The notes: a model not told the origin generated them from the sequence alone. 64,000 nucleotides of DNA from Campylobacterota bacterium (GCA_020633995.1 JACKCO010000004.1:248001-312000), one strand, 5' to 3'; shown: positions 34,391 to 43,308, counted from the first letter of the stretch. Numbers and translations are program-made.

Positions 34391-34834
34391 ATGATGAAAA
34401 AAATGATGTTGGTTGTGTTAGCTACAGGCCTTGTTTGTGGTGGGAGCGTTCAAGCTATGAACAGCAAGGAACCTGTTAAATATGGCCAGATGGCCTATGT
34501 ATACGTTAAAGATAAACAGGGTAGCAATATGTTTTTGAATATGGCACAGGACAGCCCACGTCTTGATCGTGCACCAAGCACAAAATTCCGCATTGGTGGT
34601 GGTAATGCCGGTGAAATGGTAAAAAACGGTGGTAGAATTTATCTCCTGCCAATGATGCAAGGAGCCCGCGGCTATGATGGGATGATTAACATTCTTGATG
34701 GTATGGGTAGCTTGATGTTTAACCAGCCGTTCCAGCAGCGTGGTCTTAAAGGTGTGGCTGCAGCTCGAGAATGGGGTAGGTTGTTTGATGGAGCCGATAT
34801 TTTGCCTAAACTGCACTTGATGCCTGCAAACTAG
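34391..34834 (+). CDS. Small exported protein, unknown; paralogue of the 33640 gene
   Basis: 147 residues. AAAGGAG lies 6 bases before the ATG. A signal peptide (MMKKMMLVVLATGLVCGGSV, cleavage after VQA) is followed by YGQMAYVYVKDKQGSNMFLN and TKFRIGGGNAGEMVKNGGRI, which parallel the YG..V.IYVKD..... and VAFVIRGGEDG segments of the protein at 33640-34074. The C-terminal 60 residues are Met/Gly-rich and differ. Function unknown. A terminator-like hairpin (34891-34918) follows, closing the three-gene unit. Confidence 0.75.
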   Translation: MMKKMMLVVLATGLVCGGSVQAMNSKEPVKYGQMAYVYVKDKQGSNMFLNMAQDSPRLDRAPSTKFRIGGGNAGEMVKNGGRIYLLPMMQGARGYDGMINILDGMGSLMFNQPFQQRGLKGVAAAREWGRLFDGADILPKLHLMPAN

Positions 34835-34851
34835 GCTATTAAGCCGTCAAT

Positions 34852-34885
34852 GCAATATTCCCGACTTTGATTGGGGATCTATCAA
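34852..34885. repeat. REP-like palindromic element (degenerate copy)
   Basis: TTCCCGACTTTGATTGGGGA followed by TCTATC resembles the CCCCAACTTGATTGGGGA element near 30845 with a damaged left arm. It lies between the trio of small genes and their hairpin. Confidence 0.5.
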
Positions 34886-34890
34886 AAATT

Positions 34891-34918
34891 AGGGGGGCCG
34901 GGAAACCGGTCCTTTTTT
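34891..34918 (+). terminator. Rho-independent terminator of the small-protein trio
   Basis: GGGGGGCCGG / CCGGTCCTT stem with a GAAA loop followed by a run of T, 57 bp beyond the last stop codon. Confidence 0.75.
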
Positions 34919-34933
34919 ATTTCTAAATGCCCC

Positions 34934-34961
34934 TCACAAGGGGCCTTACGCCCCCTTGTGA
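34934..34961. other. Perfect 10-bp inverted repeat
   Basis: TCACAAGGGG / CCCCTTGTGA with an 8-base loop, between a terminator and the promoter region of the deubiquitinase gene. It could be a second terminator or an operator; no T-run follows immediately. Confidence 0.5.
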
Positions 34962-35034
34962 AACCTCTTTTTATATGTTATATTTCTAAATAGAAAATAA
35001 TAAATGGAGTTTTCTGATAAATAATGGAGGTATC

Positions 35035-36789
35035 ATGAAGGTTTTATCCCTTAAATCGATTGTTTTAGGCGCTGTGCTTGCTAGTGTGAGCATACAGCCT
35101 ATCAGTGCAGCTGATGGGTGGGGAAAACTTTTTGTTCCAGCTGTATTTGCTCTAGGCACTGTTGGTTTGATGGTACGTGACCATATCGTCAATGGTCCCA
35201 AGCGTGAAAATGTACGAAAAATGCATAAGGATCAGGAAGAAGCACTTAAAACTCAAGGCCAACAGGCGCTGAGACTTGATAACATGGAATCAAAAACGGT
35301 TGCCAAAGACCAGCTTCCAACACACTGCTGTTCATGTGAGGACCGTAATCAAGCGGGTAAAAAGTTTGATCCGGTATTAAACAAAGATTTTATCTATTTT
35401 TATACGCTTGCTTGTTGTAGTCAAAAAAATCCAGGAACAGTTTATTGCTCCGATTGTCTGTTCAAGCGAACACAGCATAAACAAAATTTAGAGAATCAAA
35501 CATTCGAATGTATTGCTTGCTTAGAAACGTGTGCGGATACCGATATTACTGTTCACGTGTATTCTCCAAATATTCCTAATGTTCATGAGCCTGTCCAGGC
35601 AAAAGAAGAAGACTTAAAGCAAGAAGATAAGCAAGCTGAAAAAGTAAGTAGTGATACTGAAAAAGCAAAAGAACAACCTAAAAAAACGTTGTGGGGTGTT
35701 TTTAAGAGTTTTTTTGAGCCGAGAACAAATGTAGATGTACCCTATGGTCTTGCAAACTTTGGTAATAGTTGTTTCATGAATGCAACAATGCAAGCAGTTT
35801 TACGCATTCCTGCGTTTCAGTCTGTGCTTAAAGATGAGATGGCAAAATGTGATGACCAAACGTGTAAGCAAATTACATCCTTTTGGGATGGACTGTTGCA
35901 GAAAAAAAATGTGAATGGAGCATATGGGCAATTTCATGAAGCGCTGCGTAAGGAAATCTTCCCAGAGGACGATGATACTCGTCAGCAGGATGCGCAGGAA
36001 TTTTTAAGCATGTTGTTATTTAATAGGTTGTATGATTTTAAATCACTAAAACCTTTGTTTGATAAAACATGCATGCTGCAAACCAGAGATCTGTTCTGTT
36101 GTCAACACGGACACAAAAGACTTGCTGAGCGTGCAGAACCACGCCATATAATTTCGCTGTCTTTGCCGGAGCAAATCTCTGTAGCTGATGTGATGGCTCA
36201 GATTAAAGATGATATGTCAGATGTTGAGGTCGATGCAATTTTGACTCAAGCACACAGTCAAGTAGTTCATTACAGGCTGCAAGAACTCATGGACGGGTAC
36301 TTTCGTGTTGCTCCTGTTGAGAATATTGCATGTCAAAAACCTGGCTGTGGGAATACAAATTCAACAAAAAAATCAATGATCAAGCAGGTCCCGCCAGTAT
36401 TGATTGTCCATCTTAGTCGATTTGCTTTTGAGCAGGGTAGTACTGAGAAAATAAATAATGTAGCAGTGTCATTTCCACTGCAAGATTTAATAGTAAAAGG
36501 CGTGGATGGTTCGGTCAATCGATACAAACTGCGTTCAGTTATTAACCACCATGGTCAGTCCGCCAATTCTGGTCACTACACTGCAATAGTGCGTGGTGGA
36601 AAGGATGACCAGGTATGGACACGCTACAACGATGAACGGGTCACTGATTTGCAAGGTGATGAGCTAGCAAGCTTTATCACTGATACACAAGATCCGTATA
36701 TCTTTTTTTATGAGCTGCAAGAGCAGCCTCAAGCGGAACAAGAAGTTAACAAAAATAAGTTAGGTAAGCCAAGGAGCCTCACCGTTTAG
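35035..36789 (+). CDS. Exported ubiquitin-specific protease with RING-like N-terminal cysteine module
   Basis: 584 residues. A signal peptide (1-25, ending ISAAD) and a second hydrophobic stretch (31-47) come first. Residues 98-162 hold paired cysteines (C98/C101, C127/C128, C138/C141, C159/C162) that look like a RING or zinc-ribbon module. A charged linker follows, then a C19-type USP domain (236-562). Its Cys box is GLANFGNSCFMNATMQAVL (nucleophile C246), its His box is SANSGHYTAIV (H514), and the third catalytic residue is N532 or D533 in WTRYNDERV. A second zinc site, C346..C355/C356 and C433..C438, is possible. Bacteria lack ubiquitin, so the target is presumably host ubiquitin conjugates; secretion into the host is inferred. 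Alone on its transcript. Confidence 0.9.
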   Translation: MKVLSLKSIVLGAVLASVSIQPISAADGWGKLFVPAVFALGTVGLMVRDHIVNGPKRENVRKMHKDQEEALKTQGQQALRLDNMESKTVAKDQLPTHCCSCEDRNQAGKKFDPVLNKDFIYFYTLACCSQKNPGTVYCSDCLFKRTQHKQNLENQTFECIACLETCADTDITVHVYSPNIPNVHEPVQAKEEDLKQEDKQAEKVSSDTEKAKEQPKKTLWGVFKSFFEPRTNVDVPYGLANFGNSCFMNATMQAVLRIPAFQSVLKDEMAKCDDQTCKQITSFWDGLLQKKNVNGAYGQFHEALRKEIFPEDDDTRQQDAQEFLSMLLFNRLYDFKSLKPLFDKTCMLQTRDLFCCQHGHKRLAERAEPRHIISLSLPEQISVADVMAQIKDDMSDVEVDAILTQAHSQVVHYRLQELMDGYFRVAPVENIACQKPGCGNTNSTKKSMIKQVPPVLIVHLSRFAFEQGSTEKINNVAVSFPLQDLIVKGVDGSVNRYKLRSVINHHGQSANSGHYTAIVRGGKDDQVWTRYNDERVTDLQGDELASFITDTQDPYIFFYELQEQPQAEQEVNKNKLGKPRSLTV

Positions 36790-36801
36790 ATTTTTAGACG
36801 G

Positions 36802-39522
36802 TTATCCTCGCTCTTCAAGCCGGACAACAGATCCTGATGGCAATTTTTCAACGACCAAATGGGCAGGAAAATTATCTTTAAATTCATGCAGGTGTGAGAC
36901 GACAATAATTTTTGCAAAGTCAGATTGAATAGCATGAATACATGCCATAATGTGTGCAAGGCCGTCTTCATCTTGCGAACCAAAGCCTTCATCGATAATA
37001 AGTGTCTGTAGCGTAGTGCCAGCACGGCGTGCAAGCAGCTTTGAGATGGCAATGCGCAGGGCAAAGTCGATACGAAATGCCTCACCTCCTGAAAACATTT
37101 CATAGGCACGGCTGCCGAGTGTGTCGGTTATGTGGATATCCAGCGTTTCGCGTACGCCTCCTTTTTTTAAATCACGCAATGATTCAATAAAAATTTGTGC
37201 TTGGTTGTCGGTAAGACGCGCTAAAATATCGTTTGCTTCTTGCTCAATTTCAGGAACGGCGTCTTCAATGAGCAATGCTTGAATACCATTTTTTGAAAAA
37301 GCCAGCGCAAGTTCTTGGTAGTCATCAATCTCTTGATTGTACTCGTCAAGCTCTTTAATTTGTTTGGCGTTGTCTTTTTCAAGTTGATCAAGCCGTTTGA
37401 GCTGCGCGTCAAAGCTACCAATGGCTTGCAGGTGTGTCTCTTTTGCTTTAAGTAGCGTCTCGTGTTCGGCCTCTTGTGCTGTTTTGATTGCCTCAAGCTG
37501 TGCTGCTTGTTTAGTCTGTTGCGTGAGTTCGTTACATTCTTTGGTTAGGTTTGCCTGTTTTACTTTGATTGCTTTGAGCTCATCTCGTAGAGTACTGATC
37601 GATTCTTTACGTTGATCTTGCCTGCCGAGCTCTGTTCTGAGCTGTTCAAAGCTTGCCAGCTCCTTGGCAATACGTGTTAGCTCTTGCTGAATGTGGGTAA
37701 AGACATCTTCGTCAAAAGGAATGGCTGCTTTTTCTTTTTCAAGCTGTTTGAGTTGAGCCTCTAGTTCAGTAATGGCCTGATGTTTGCCAATACTTGCAAG
37801 CAATGTTTTCTCTTCTTTTTCAAGTTGAAGTGATGCTTGAGTCAGTGGTTTTTCAAGATCGTTTTTTTCTTTGGCGAGGTCAGTTTGTAGCTGCTTGAGT
37901 TGTGCAAGCTCTGTTTGCATGTGAATATGTTGTGTTTGGCACTCTTTGTGTTGGGCCTGTTGTTTTGTAAGTAACTCTAGATGCGCTTGTTTTTGCTTAA
38001 CCAATTCGTGCTGCTCAAGCAAAAGTGCCTTGAGTTTTTTTACAACGGCGTAGATTCGGGTATGTTGGTGAGCAAATGTTTGTTCTTGACTTGCCATCTG
38101 TTGGGCTAAAAATTGTTTGCGTCGTTGCGTAATGAGTTGTTCACAGAGCGGACATGCAGGATTGTCAGGGTCATTGAGTGTATTTTTTTTGTGTTCAAAT
38201 TCACTGAGCTGTGCTTGTAGCCATTTGCCTTTTTGCACAAAGAGTTGATAGAAATTTTTGCGCTTTTCAAACTGTGTCTTTACAAGCTCATACTCTTTTT
38301 GTTCTTGTTCGTATGACTTAAGTTTTTCTGCTAGTTCGTTAAGGCTTTTTTCTTGTTCGTTAATTTTTTTTACCAATGTTGCTTGCGCGATCTCTTTCTC
38401 TTTGATTGTCTTTTCAAGCGTTGCAGCATGGTATTGTTGCTTTTCAAGCTCACGTCGGCGCGAGTGCAGGCTTTGTTCAATTTCTTGTTTGAGCTCCGCC
38501 TGTTTTTTGGCCAACTGCTCTTTGAGTGATAATAATTTCTCTTGCAATAAGAGTTGTTTTTTCTTGTGCTCAAGCAGCTTTTGTTCTTGTAAGGCAAAAT
38601 CTTTTTTTTCTTTTTCGAGTTTAGGAAAATCGCTTTGTTTGAGTGAGCGCGCATGAACGAGCTGCCAGGCTTTACGCAATTGATCGAAGCGTTTTATTTT
38701 TTCTTCTGCTGTTTTGGCAAGCTCTTGTTGTTCAAGGTGTAGCCGCTCGAGATTTTTTTTTGTTGCTTCAAGTGTTGCGTAAGCTGTTTGTGTTTGCTTA
38801 AGTTTTGTTTGGAGTTGATCAAGTAGTTTTTGCCCTTCAGCGAGTTTTTTTTGTTCGTTTTCACGAGCGTTAGTTAGTTCGCTACGTTGTGCTAGCTCAC
38901 GTTCACGTTGTTCTTGTAGTTGCAACAGGATTCTCTTTTTTTCTTGAAAACTGCGTGTTTTATCAAGTGCTTGCTGTTGCAATAAATCATATTTTTCAAG
39001 ACCCAAGATTGTTGCAATGATTTGTTTGCGCTCTTTGGGTGATTTTTTTGAAAACTCGTTTGACTGGCCTTGTCGCAAAAATGATGAGTTGATGAAGGTA
39101 GCAAAATCAAGGCCTATAGTCTTTTCTATTTTTACTTGTGTTGCTCGAATAGTTTTGTCAGTGAGTGAGACGAAGCGATCTTGTTCGTGGTCAAAGACTT
39201 CAAAATCAAGCGCTGCATATGGTTTGCCATGTGTACGTGCATATTCGCGCCGTGTTCGGTAAATGGTTCCTGATGATTCAAATTCAAAGCTGACCATCAT
39301 ACGTGTCTGGCCCAGGTGTAACAGGCCGTCATCGGCTTTGCTTGTGCTACTAATTTTACGTGCTTGTCCCCACAGTGACCAAGTAATGCCATCAAGCAGT
39401 GCAGATTTACCATGACCGTTTTTGCCAGACAGGCATATGAGGCTATGGTTTTTAAAATCAACCGTTTGAAGCTGATTTCCGTAGCTGAGAAAATTTTTGA
39501 GCTCAAGTATTCGTGGGATCAT
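36802..39522 (-). CDS. sbcC: SbcC/Rad50-type DNA repair ATPase
   Basis: 906 residues. The N-terminal half-ATPase has Walker A GKNGHGKSAL (about 33-42) after LKNFLSYGNQ. Two long coiled-coil arms meet at a zinc-hook CPLC near residues 456-459. The C-terminal half-ATPase has signature FSGGEAFRIDFALRIA and Walker B LIIDEGFGSQDEDG. SbcC with the nuclease SbcD (Rad50/Mre11) cleaves hairpins and protein-blocked ends. No sbcD is adjacent: the gene ends 12 bp from the convergent deubiquitinase gene, and a REP-like element and rodA lie on its other side. The partner is probably encoded elsewhere. Length and domain order are normal for the family. Confidence 0.9.
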   Translation of the reverse strand: MIPRILELKNFLSYGNQLQTVDFKNHSLICLSGKNGHGKSALLDGITWSLWGQARKISSTSKADDGLLHLGQTRMMVSFEFESSGTIYRTRREYARTHGKPYAALDFEVFDHEQDRFVSLTDKTIRATQVKIEKTIGLDFATFINSSFLRQGQSNEFSKKSPKERKQIIATILGLEKYDLLQQQALDKTRSFQEKKRILLQLQEQRERELAQRSELTNARENEQKKLAEGQKLLDQLQTKLKQTQTAYATLEATKKNLERLHLEQQELAKTAEEKIKRFDQLRKAWQLVHARSLKQSDFPKLEKEKKDFALQEQKLLEHKKKQLLLQEKLLSLKEQLAKKQAELKQEIEQSLHSRRRELEKQQYHAATLEKTIKEKEIAQATLVKKINEQEKSLNELAEKLKSYEQEQKEYELVKTQFEKRKNFYQLFVQKGKWLQAQLSEFEHKKNTLNDPDNPACPLCEQLITQRRKQFLAQQMASQEQTFAHQHTRIYAVVKKLKALLLEQHELVKQKQAHLELLTKQQAQHKECQTQHIHMQTELAQLKQLQTDLAKEKNDLEKPLTQASLQLEKEEKTLLASIGKHQAITELEAQLKQLEKEKAAIPFDEDVFTHIQQELTRIAKELASFEQLRTELGRQDQRKESISTLRDELKAIKVKQANLTKECNELTQQTKQAAQLEAIKTAQEAEHETLLKAKETHLQAIGSFDAQLKRLDQLEKDNAKQIKELDEYNQEIDDYQELALAFSKNGIQALLIEDAVPEIEQEANDILARLTDNQAQIFIESLRDLKKGGVRETLDIHITDTLGSRAYEMFSGGEAFRIDFALRIAISKLLARRAGTTLQTLIIDEGFGSQDEDGLAHIMACIHAIQSDFAKIIVVSHLHEFKDNFPAHLVVEKLPSGSVVRLEERG

Positions 39523-39589
39523 GCTGTCGGCTGGGTTGGTGGGTTTTCAATTATTGGTTACGTACCACTAACGGGACGTCACTCGCTTG

Positions 39590-39630
39590 CACAACGTCAT
39601 CCTGAATTTATTTCAGGATCTATTCATGGT
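39590..39630. repeat. REP-like palindromic element
   Basis: CGTCATCCTGAATTTATTTC continuing to AGGATCT: TCCTGAA ... TTCAGGA are palindromic arms around TTTA. It is the same element type as at 30896-30985 and lies in the gap between divergent sbcC and rodA. Confidence 0.75.
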
Positions 39631-39670
39631 ATAATTCAAATGTTAGTATACCATAAAACAAGGTAAATGC

Positions 39671-40783
39671 ATGTTTACGCCACGGCGGTATCTTCGTTAT
39701 TTTGACTGGGCAAGTTTTTTTTTGATGCTCACTATCTTGAGCATTGGGTTGCTCTTTGTTTTTAGTGCTACCTACACACCGCAAAAGCCATTTTCACTCT
39801 TTTTTAAAAAGCAAGTAGTTGGCTCACTTATTGGCCTTGGACTGTACGCATTTTTCTCTATTCTTGATTTGCGCTTATTTATACGATGGGGATTTTGGGG
39901 GTATTTTGTTTCGATGGCCTTGTTGTTGTACACCTTTGTTGGGGGATGGATTGGCATGGGGGCCAAGCGCTGGATAAATTTATATTTTTTTCGTGGGCAG
40001 CCGTCTGAGTTGATCAAATTTTTCTTGCCGGCTTTTGTTGCGTTTTATTTTGCAGAGCTGGAGGTGCCTAAGTACTTTGTAGATTATCAGTTTTCGTTTC
40101 GTGAGTATCTTTTTCCCTTAGCAACGCTTGCACTTAACTTTGTCCTGATTTTAAAACAGCCAGATTTGGGGACTGCATTGATTGTGCTGTTTTCCGGACT
40201 AGCGTTGTTTTGGTTTGTTGGCCTTGATCGGCGTTTTTTTCTAGTGCTAGCTTTAGCAAGCCTTGTTGCAGCCCCAGTGTTGTGGAAGTGTCTTAAGCCG
40301 TATCAGCAAAAGCGGGTACTTGTACTGCTTGGGTATGGTGATGAAAAAAAAGAGCGTTATCACATCGAGCAGTCAAAAATTGCCATAGGCTCAGGGGGGC
40401 TGATGGGTAAAGGTTTGTTGAAGGGTACCCAAAATAAGCTTGGTTTCTTGCCCGAAGATCATACAGATTTTATTTTTTCAGTTATGTGTGAGGAGGTTGG
40501 CTTTCTTGGAGCATTGGTACTTATTGCTCTGTTTTGCATGCTGATTGGCCGCATTGTCTACATCGGCCTTTATGCAAAGCTTTTTTTTGAGCAGATTGTG
40601 CTAGTGGGCTTGCTTATGCCGTTTATGCTGTCGGTCTGCATCAACATTGGCATGGTGATTGGCTTGCTGCCCGTGGTGGGTATTCCCTTACCCTTGTGTA
40701 CCTATGGTATTTCGCACTTGTGGATTACGCTGGCAAGTTTGGGGATTATCAACAACATTGCTATTCGGCGGTTTTATTATTAA
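39671..40783 (+). CDS. rodA: Rod-shape peptidoglycan glycosyltransferase RodA (SEDS family)
   Basis: 370 residues with about ten membrane helices. SEDS motifs are visible: LSIGLLFVFSATY near the N-terminus, GWIGMGAKRWINLYFFRGQP, LKQPDLGTALIVL (with the key Asp), EDHTDFIFSVMCEEVGFLGA and the final LPLCTYGISHLWITLASLGI. SEDS proteins polymerise lipid II together with a class B PBP. RodA rather than FtsW is favoured by its length and the compact N-terminus, but FtsW or a single shared SEDS protein is possible in a reduced genome. It implies that the organism makes peptidoglycan, in line with the SpoIID-type protein at 46336. A strong terminator begins at its stop codon. Confidence 0.9.
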   Translation: MFTPRRYLRYFDWASFFLMLTILSIGLLFVFSATYTPQKPFSLFFKKQVVGSLIGLGLYAFFSILDLRLFIRWGFWGYFVSMALLLYTFVGGWIGMGAKRWINLYFFRGQPSELIKFFLPAFVAFYFAELEVPKYFVDYQFSFREYLFPLATLALNFVLILKQPDLGTALIVLFSGLALFWFVGLDRRFFLVLALASLVAAPVLWKCLKPYQQKRVLVLLGYGDEKKERYHIEQSKIAIGSGGLMGKGLLKGTQNKLGFLPEDHTDFIFSVMCEEVGFLGALVLIALFCMLIGRIVYIGLYAKLFFEQIVLVGLLMPFMLSVCINIGMVIGLLPVVGIPLPLCTYGISHLWITLASLGIINNIAIRRFYY

Positions 40784-40815
40784 AAGAGGGCACGCTAAAA
40801 AGCGTGCCCTCTTTT
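40782..40815 (+). terminator. Rho-independent terminator of rodA
   Basis: Perfect 15-bp stem AAAAGAGGGCACGCT / AGCGTGCCCTCTTTT with an AAAA loop starting at the rodA stop. It may also serve the convergent ankyrin gene ending at 40837. Confidence 0.92.
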
Positions 40816-40836
40816 ATCTTGTTGCTTGTATTTTTG

Positions 40837-41553
40837 CTACTTTGTTTTTTTCATATGTTGGGATAATAACTTCGCGATTTTGGTATTTCCTGCATCTCGG
40901 GCTCTATCAAGAGCTGTAATGTTGTGGGGACCTTTTTTATGTGCATTGGCTCCCTTTTCAAGAAGTAGTTTGCATACCGTATAGTAACAATCTTCATTAT
41001 GGTTTTTCTCGCAGCAGTAGTCGAGTACGGTTAAGCCATTTTGATCTTCTGCATTGATGTCCGCGCCTTTCTCCAAAAGTAGTTTGATTATGCGCATTTT
41101 ATTTTCGAGTAATTTGTTATTAAGTCGTTCAACTGCAAAATGAAGCGTTGTTTGCTTGTAAATATTTTGAACCCTTGGATTAGCGTTATTGTTAAGTAAG
41201 AGTTCAACGAATTTTGAATGCCCTAAATCAACAGCTGTATGGAGCAGTGTATTTCTTTCGCCTAGAAGGGCATTAAGGAAATCTATTTGCTCAATAAAAA
41301 AGTATAATCCTTTATTATCAACAATACTGCTCATGTCAAAGAGGTTGAAAAACTTGTGTTTTTCGGTCAGGAAGATGTCTGGCTGTGCATTAACATCGTA
41401 ACCATCTTTAATATATTCCTGTAGCCCAATATAATTTTCATCAAGGATTGCTATAAAGGCGGTCTTGAGTGCGTCGGGTGTAGGTTGTTTACAGAAAAGT
41501 GACGTTATTGTAAGTGAAACGAATAATAGCAGATATTTGAATATGGTTTTCAT
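40837..41553 (-). CDS. Exported ankyrin-repeat protein
   Basis: 238 residues. A signal peptide (MKTIFKYLLLFVSLTITSLF, with a possible lipoprotein Cys at FCKQ) is followed by a degenerate first repeat (about 28-55). Four clearer ankyrin repeats occupy about 100-230: NTLLHTAVDLGHSKFVELLL, QTTLHFAVERLNN, GLTVLDYCCEKNH and ITALDRARDAGNTKIAKLL. The spacing is near consensus. No J domain or LKLKML tail. A 295-bp AT-rich gap without a recognisable gene separates it from the glycosyltransferase upstream, so it has its own promoter. The target is unknown. Confidence 0.86.
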   Translation of the reverse strand: MKTIFKYLLLFVSLTITSLFCKQPTPDALKTAFIAILDENYIGLQEYIKDGYDVNAQPDIFLTEKHKFFNLFDMSSIVDNKGLYFFIEQIDFLNALLGERNTLLHTAVDLGHSKFVELLLNNNANPRVQNIYKQTTLHFAVERLNNKLLENKMRIIKLLLEKGADINAEDQNGLTVLDYCCEKNHNEDCYYTVCKLLLEKGANAHKKGPHNITALDRARDAGNTKIAKLLSQHMKKTK

Positions 41554-41848
41554 GATATAAACTCCATCATTTAGTTATAACAAACATTTGATACGTGCCC
41601 ATGCTAGTATCTACCAGTGCAAAGCTTTCTATGGCTCATGCTTCGTTTTATCCTAATTGTACGGCACTTAGTTGTCAAAAGGCTATATGAAATAATCTTG
41701 ATTAATATGTAGTATTATCGCCCTAATTGAAATTTAAGGGTGTAGAAATCACCTATTACAGGCGATTGAGAAGTGGTTTAGAGTGATTTTAGGTGGAGAG
41801 GTTGATAGTCAGTATACAAGTTTTCATTGTATGACAAATAGGGTTTTG

Positions 41849-43162
41849 TTATTGTTTTGCAAGCTTAGTGGCTTGCTTGTCAGATAGGGGTTGTGCCGTT
41901 TGAAGAGCTTTTTTTTCAAGCATATTGGCAATCAGTTTGACAATTTCTTGGTTGAATTGGTTGTATGCATGGTATGTCTCTTTGGGCTGAGTTTTACGTT
42001 TGTGCATATATTCTCTGATAATTGGAGCAAGGTTTTTCAGCGAAGTGAGTGTTTCCCCGTAGTTATTCTCAGTGACATATTTGATGTTTGCGCGTTCCCA
42101 AAAGAGTGTGGTCATGCTTGCGTCAACAACAATTGGCAGGTAGCTTTGCACGGCCTCAGCGATTGTATTGGGCCCAGGTTTGGTGAGAAGTAGGTCGCTA
42201 GCCGCCATGAGGTCTGCAACTTTGTTGGTGAAAGGCACAAGGGTAAAAGTGATATCTTGTTTTTTTGAAAGCAATGATTCCAGGTTATTTTTGATTTTTT
42301 CGTTTCGGCCACAGCAGATGAGTAGATGTACGTCAAGATTGTTACGTAAAATTTCTTCAGTGAACTTGATCAGTTGCCTGCCACCAGGGCCACCCATCAT
42401 CATCATGACAGTAAATTTGTCTTGCGGAATATTCCATTCTTGCCTTATTTCTTTGACCTTTTTGTGTTTGTTTTGGAAAAATGGTTGGCGTAGGGGGAAG
42501 CCGATTGTATGAATATTGTTGTGGGAAATTCCCTGTTTTTCTAAATATTCTCGGGTTGTTGGCGTATTCATACCAATAGTTATGGCGTAATTTTCGTGTT
42601 TGAGGTTTTCAAGGCCAAGACTCCACAGTTTGAGGTTGCCATCTTGTGTGACAACAATGAAAGGGATGCTCAGCTTATTGGTTGCATTGCCAGCCGCTAA
42701 ATTAATAAGCGGAATAATCGAAATAACGAGGTCAGGCTTTTCTTGTTCGAGCAAGATATGCAGTCGTCTTTCAAATTCTTCGCGGTTGCTACGCTCAAGC
42801 CACGGCCCAAATTTTTTACACATGAAGTTATTAACGTTAGTCATACCTTTTTGATAAAGCTTATTATACAGACTTTCCCAGTCTGATTTTCCAAAACTTA
42901 GCTTGCGTACGATATCAAGTGATCGAAAGATAGTTTCAAAGGGGTTTACTACTTGTATATCATACTGATCTCCAAGCATTTCTTTGAGTGCTGCAGTTCC
43001 ATTCATATGGCCATTGCCGCCCTTGCTTGTGAAAATAAGAAGCTTTTTTTTGCCCGCAGTCGTTTCGTTTTTTGCAAGCTTATAGTTGTCTTGAATGTTT
43101 GCTGACATCCAGCCAGTTAGCAGCAAACAGCAGACCAAAAGAATATAGATGATATTTTTCAT
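41849..43162 (-). CDS. GT28-type glycosyltransferase (MGDG synthase/UgtP-like) with signal peptide
   Basis: 437 residues. Residues 1-22 (MKNIIYILLVCCLLLTGWMS) look like a signal peptide or anchor. The rest is a GT-B fold close to monogalactosyldiacylglycerol synthase and UgtP: LIFTSKGGNGHMNGTAALKE (acceptor side), MMMMGGPGGRQL (diphosphate loop) and DLLLTKPGPNTIAEAV (nucleotide-sugar site). Family enzymes move Gal or Glc from UDP-sugars to diacylglycerol, in the cytoplasm or on plastid envelopes. An export signal on such an enzyme is unusual, because UDP-sugars are absent from the periplasm; it could act in the host, or the helix may only anchor it. It stands alone between AT-rich gaps. Confidence 0.82.
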   Translation of the reverse strand: MKNIIYILLVCCLLLTGWMSANIQDNYKLAKNETTAGKKKLLIFTSKGGNGHMNGTAALKEMLGDQYDIQVVNPFETIFRSLDIVRKLSFGKSDWESLYNKLYQKGMTNVNNFMCKKFGPWLERSNREEFERRLHILLEQEKPDLVISIIPLINLAAGNATNKLSIPFIVVTQDGNLKLWSLGLENLKHENYAITIGMNTPTTREYLEKQGISHNNIHTIGFPLRQPFFQNKHKKVKEIRQEWNIPQDKFTVMMMMGGPGGRQLIKFTEEILRNNLDVHLLICCGRNEKIKNNLESLLSKKQDITFTLVPFTNKVADLMAASDLLLTKPGPNTIAEAVQSYLPIVVDASMTTLFWERANIKYVTENNYGETLTSLKNLAPIIREYMHKRKTQPKETYHAYNQFNQEIVKLIANMLEKKALQTAQPLSDKQATKLAKQ

Positions 43163-43308
43163 CCCCTTTTTCCTCCCCCAAGGACCATGGCGATATGATT
43201 CAGGCCATAGTGTTGCTTAAGTCGGTATAGTAAGATCCTTTTCTCATCAGGCCTCTAAAAAGGCTAATAAGAGGATCCTTCTGTCTTTACCGTAGCATTT
43301 TGGAGAGG

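Noticed and set aside
38258..38656. Ser/Cys/Phe-rich plus-strand frames opposite sbcC
   Set aside because: They are antisense shadows of the Lys/Glu coiled coil and show no independent coding evidence.
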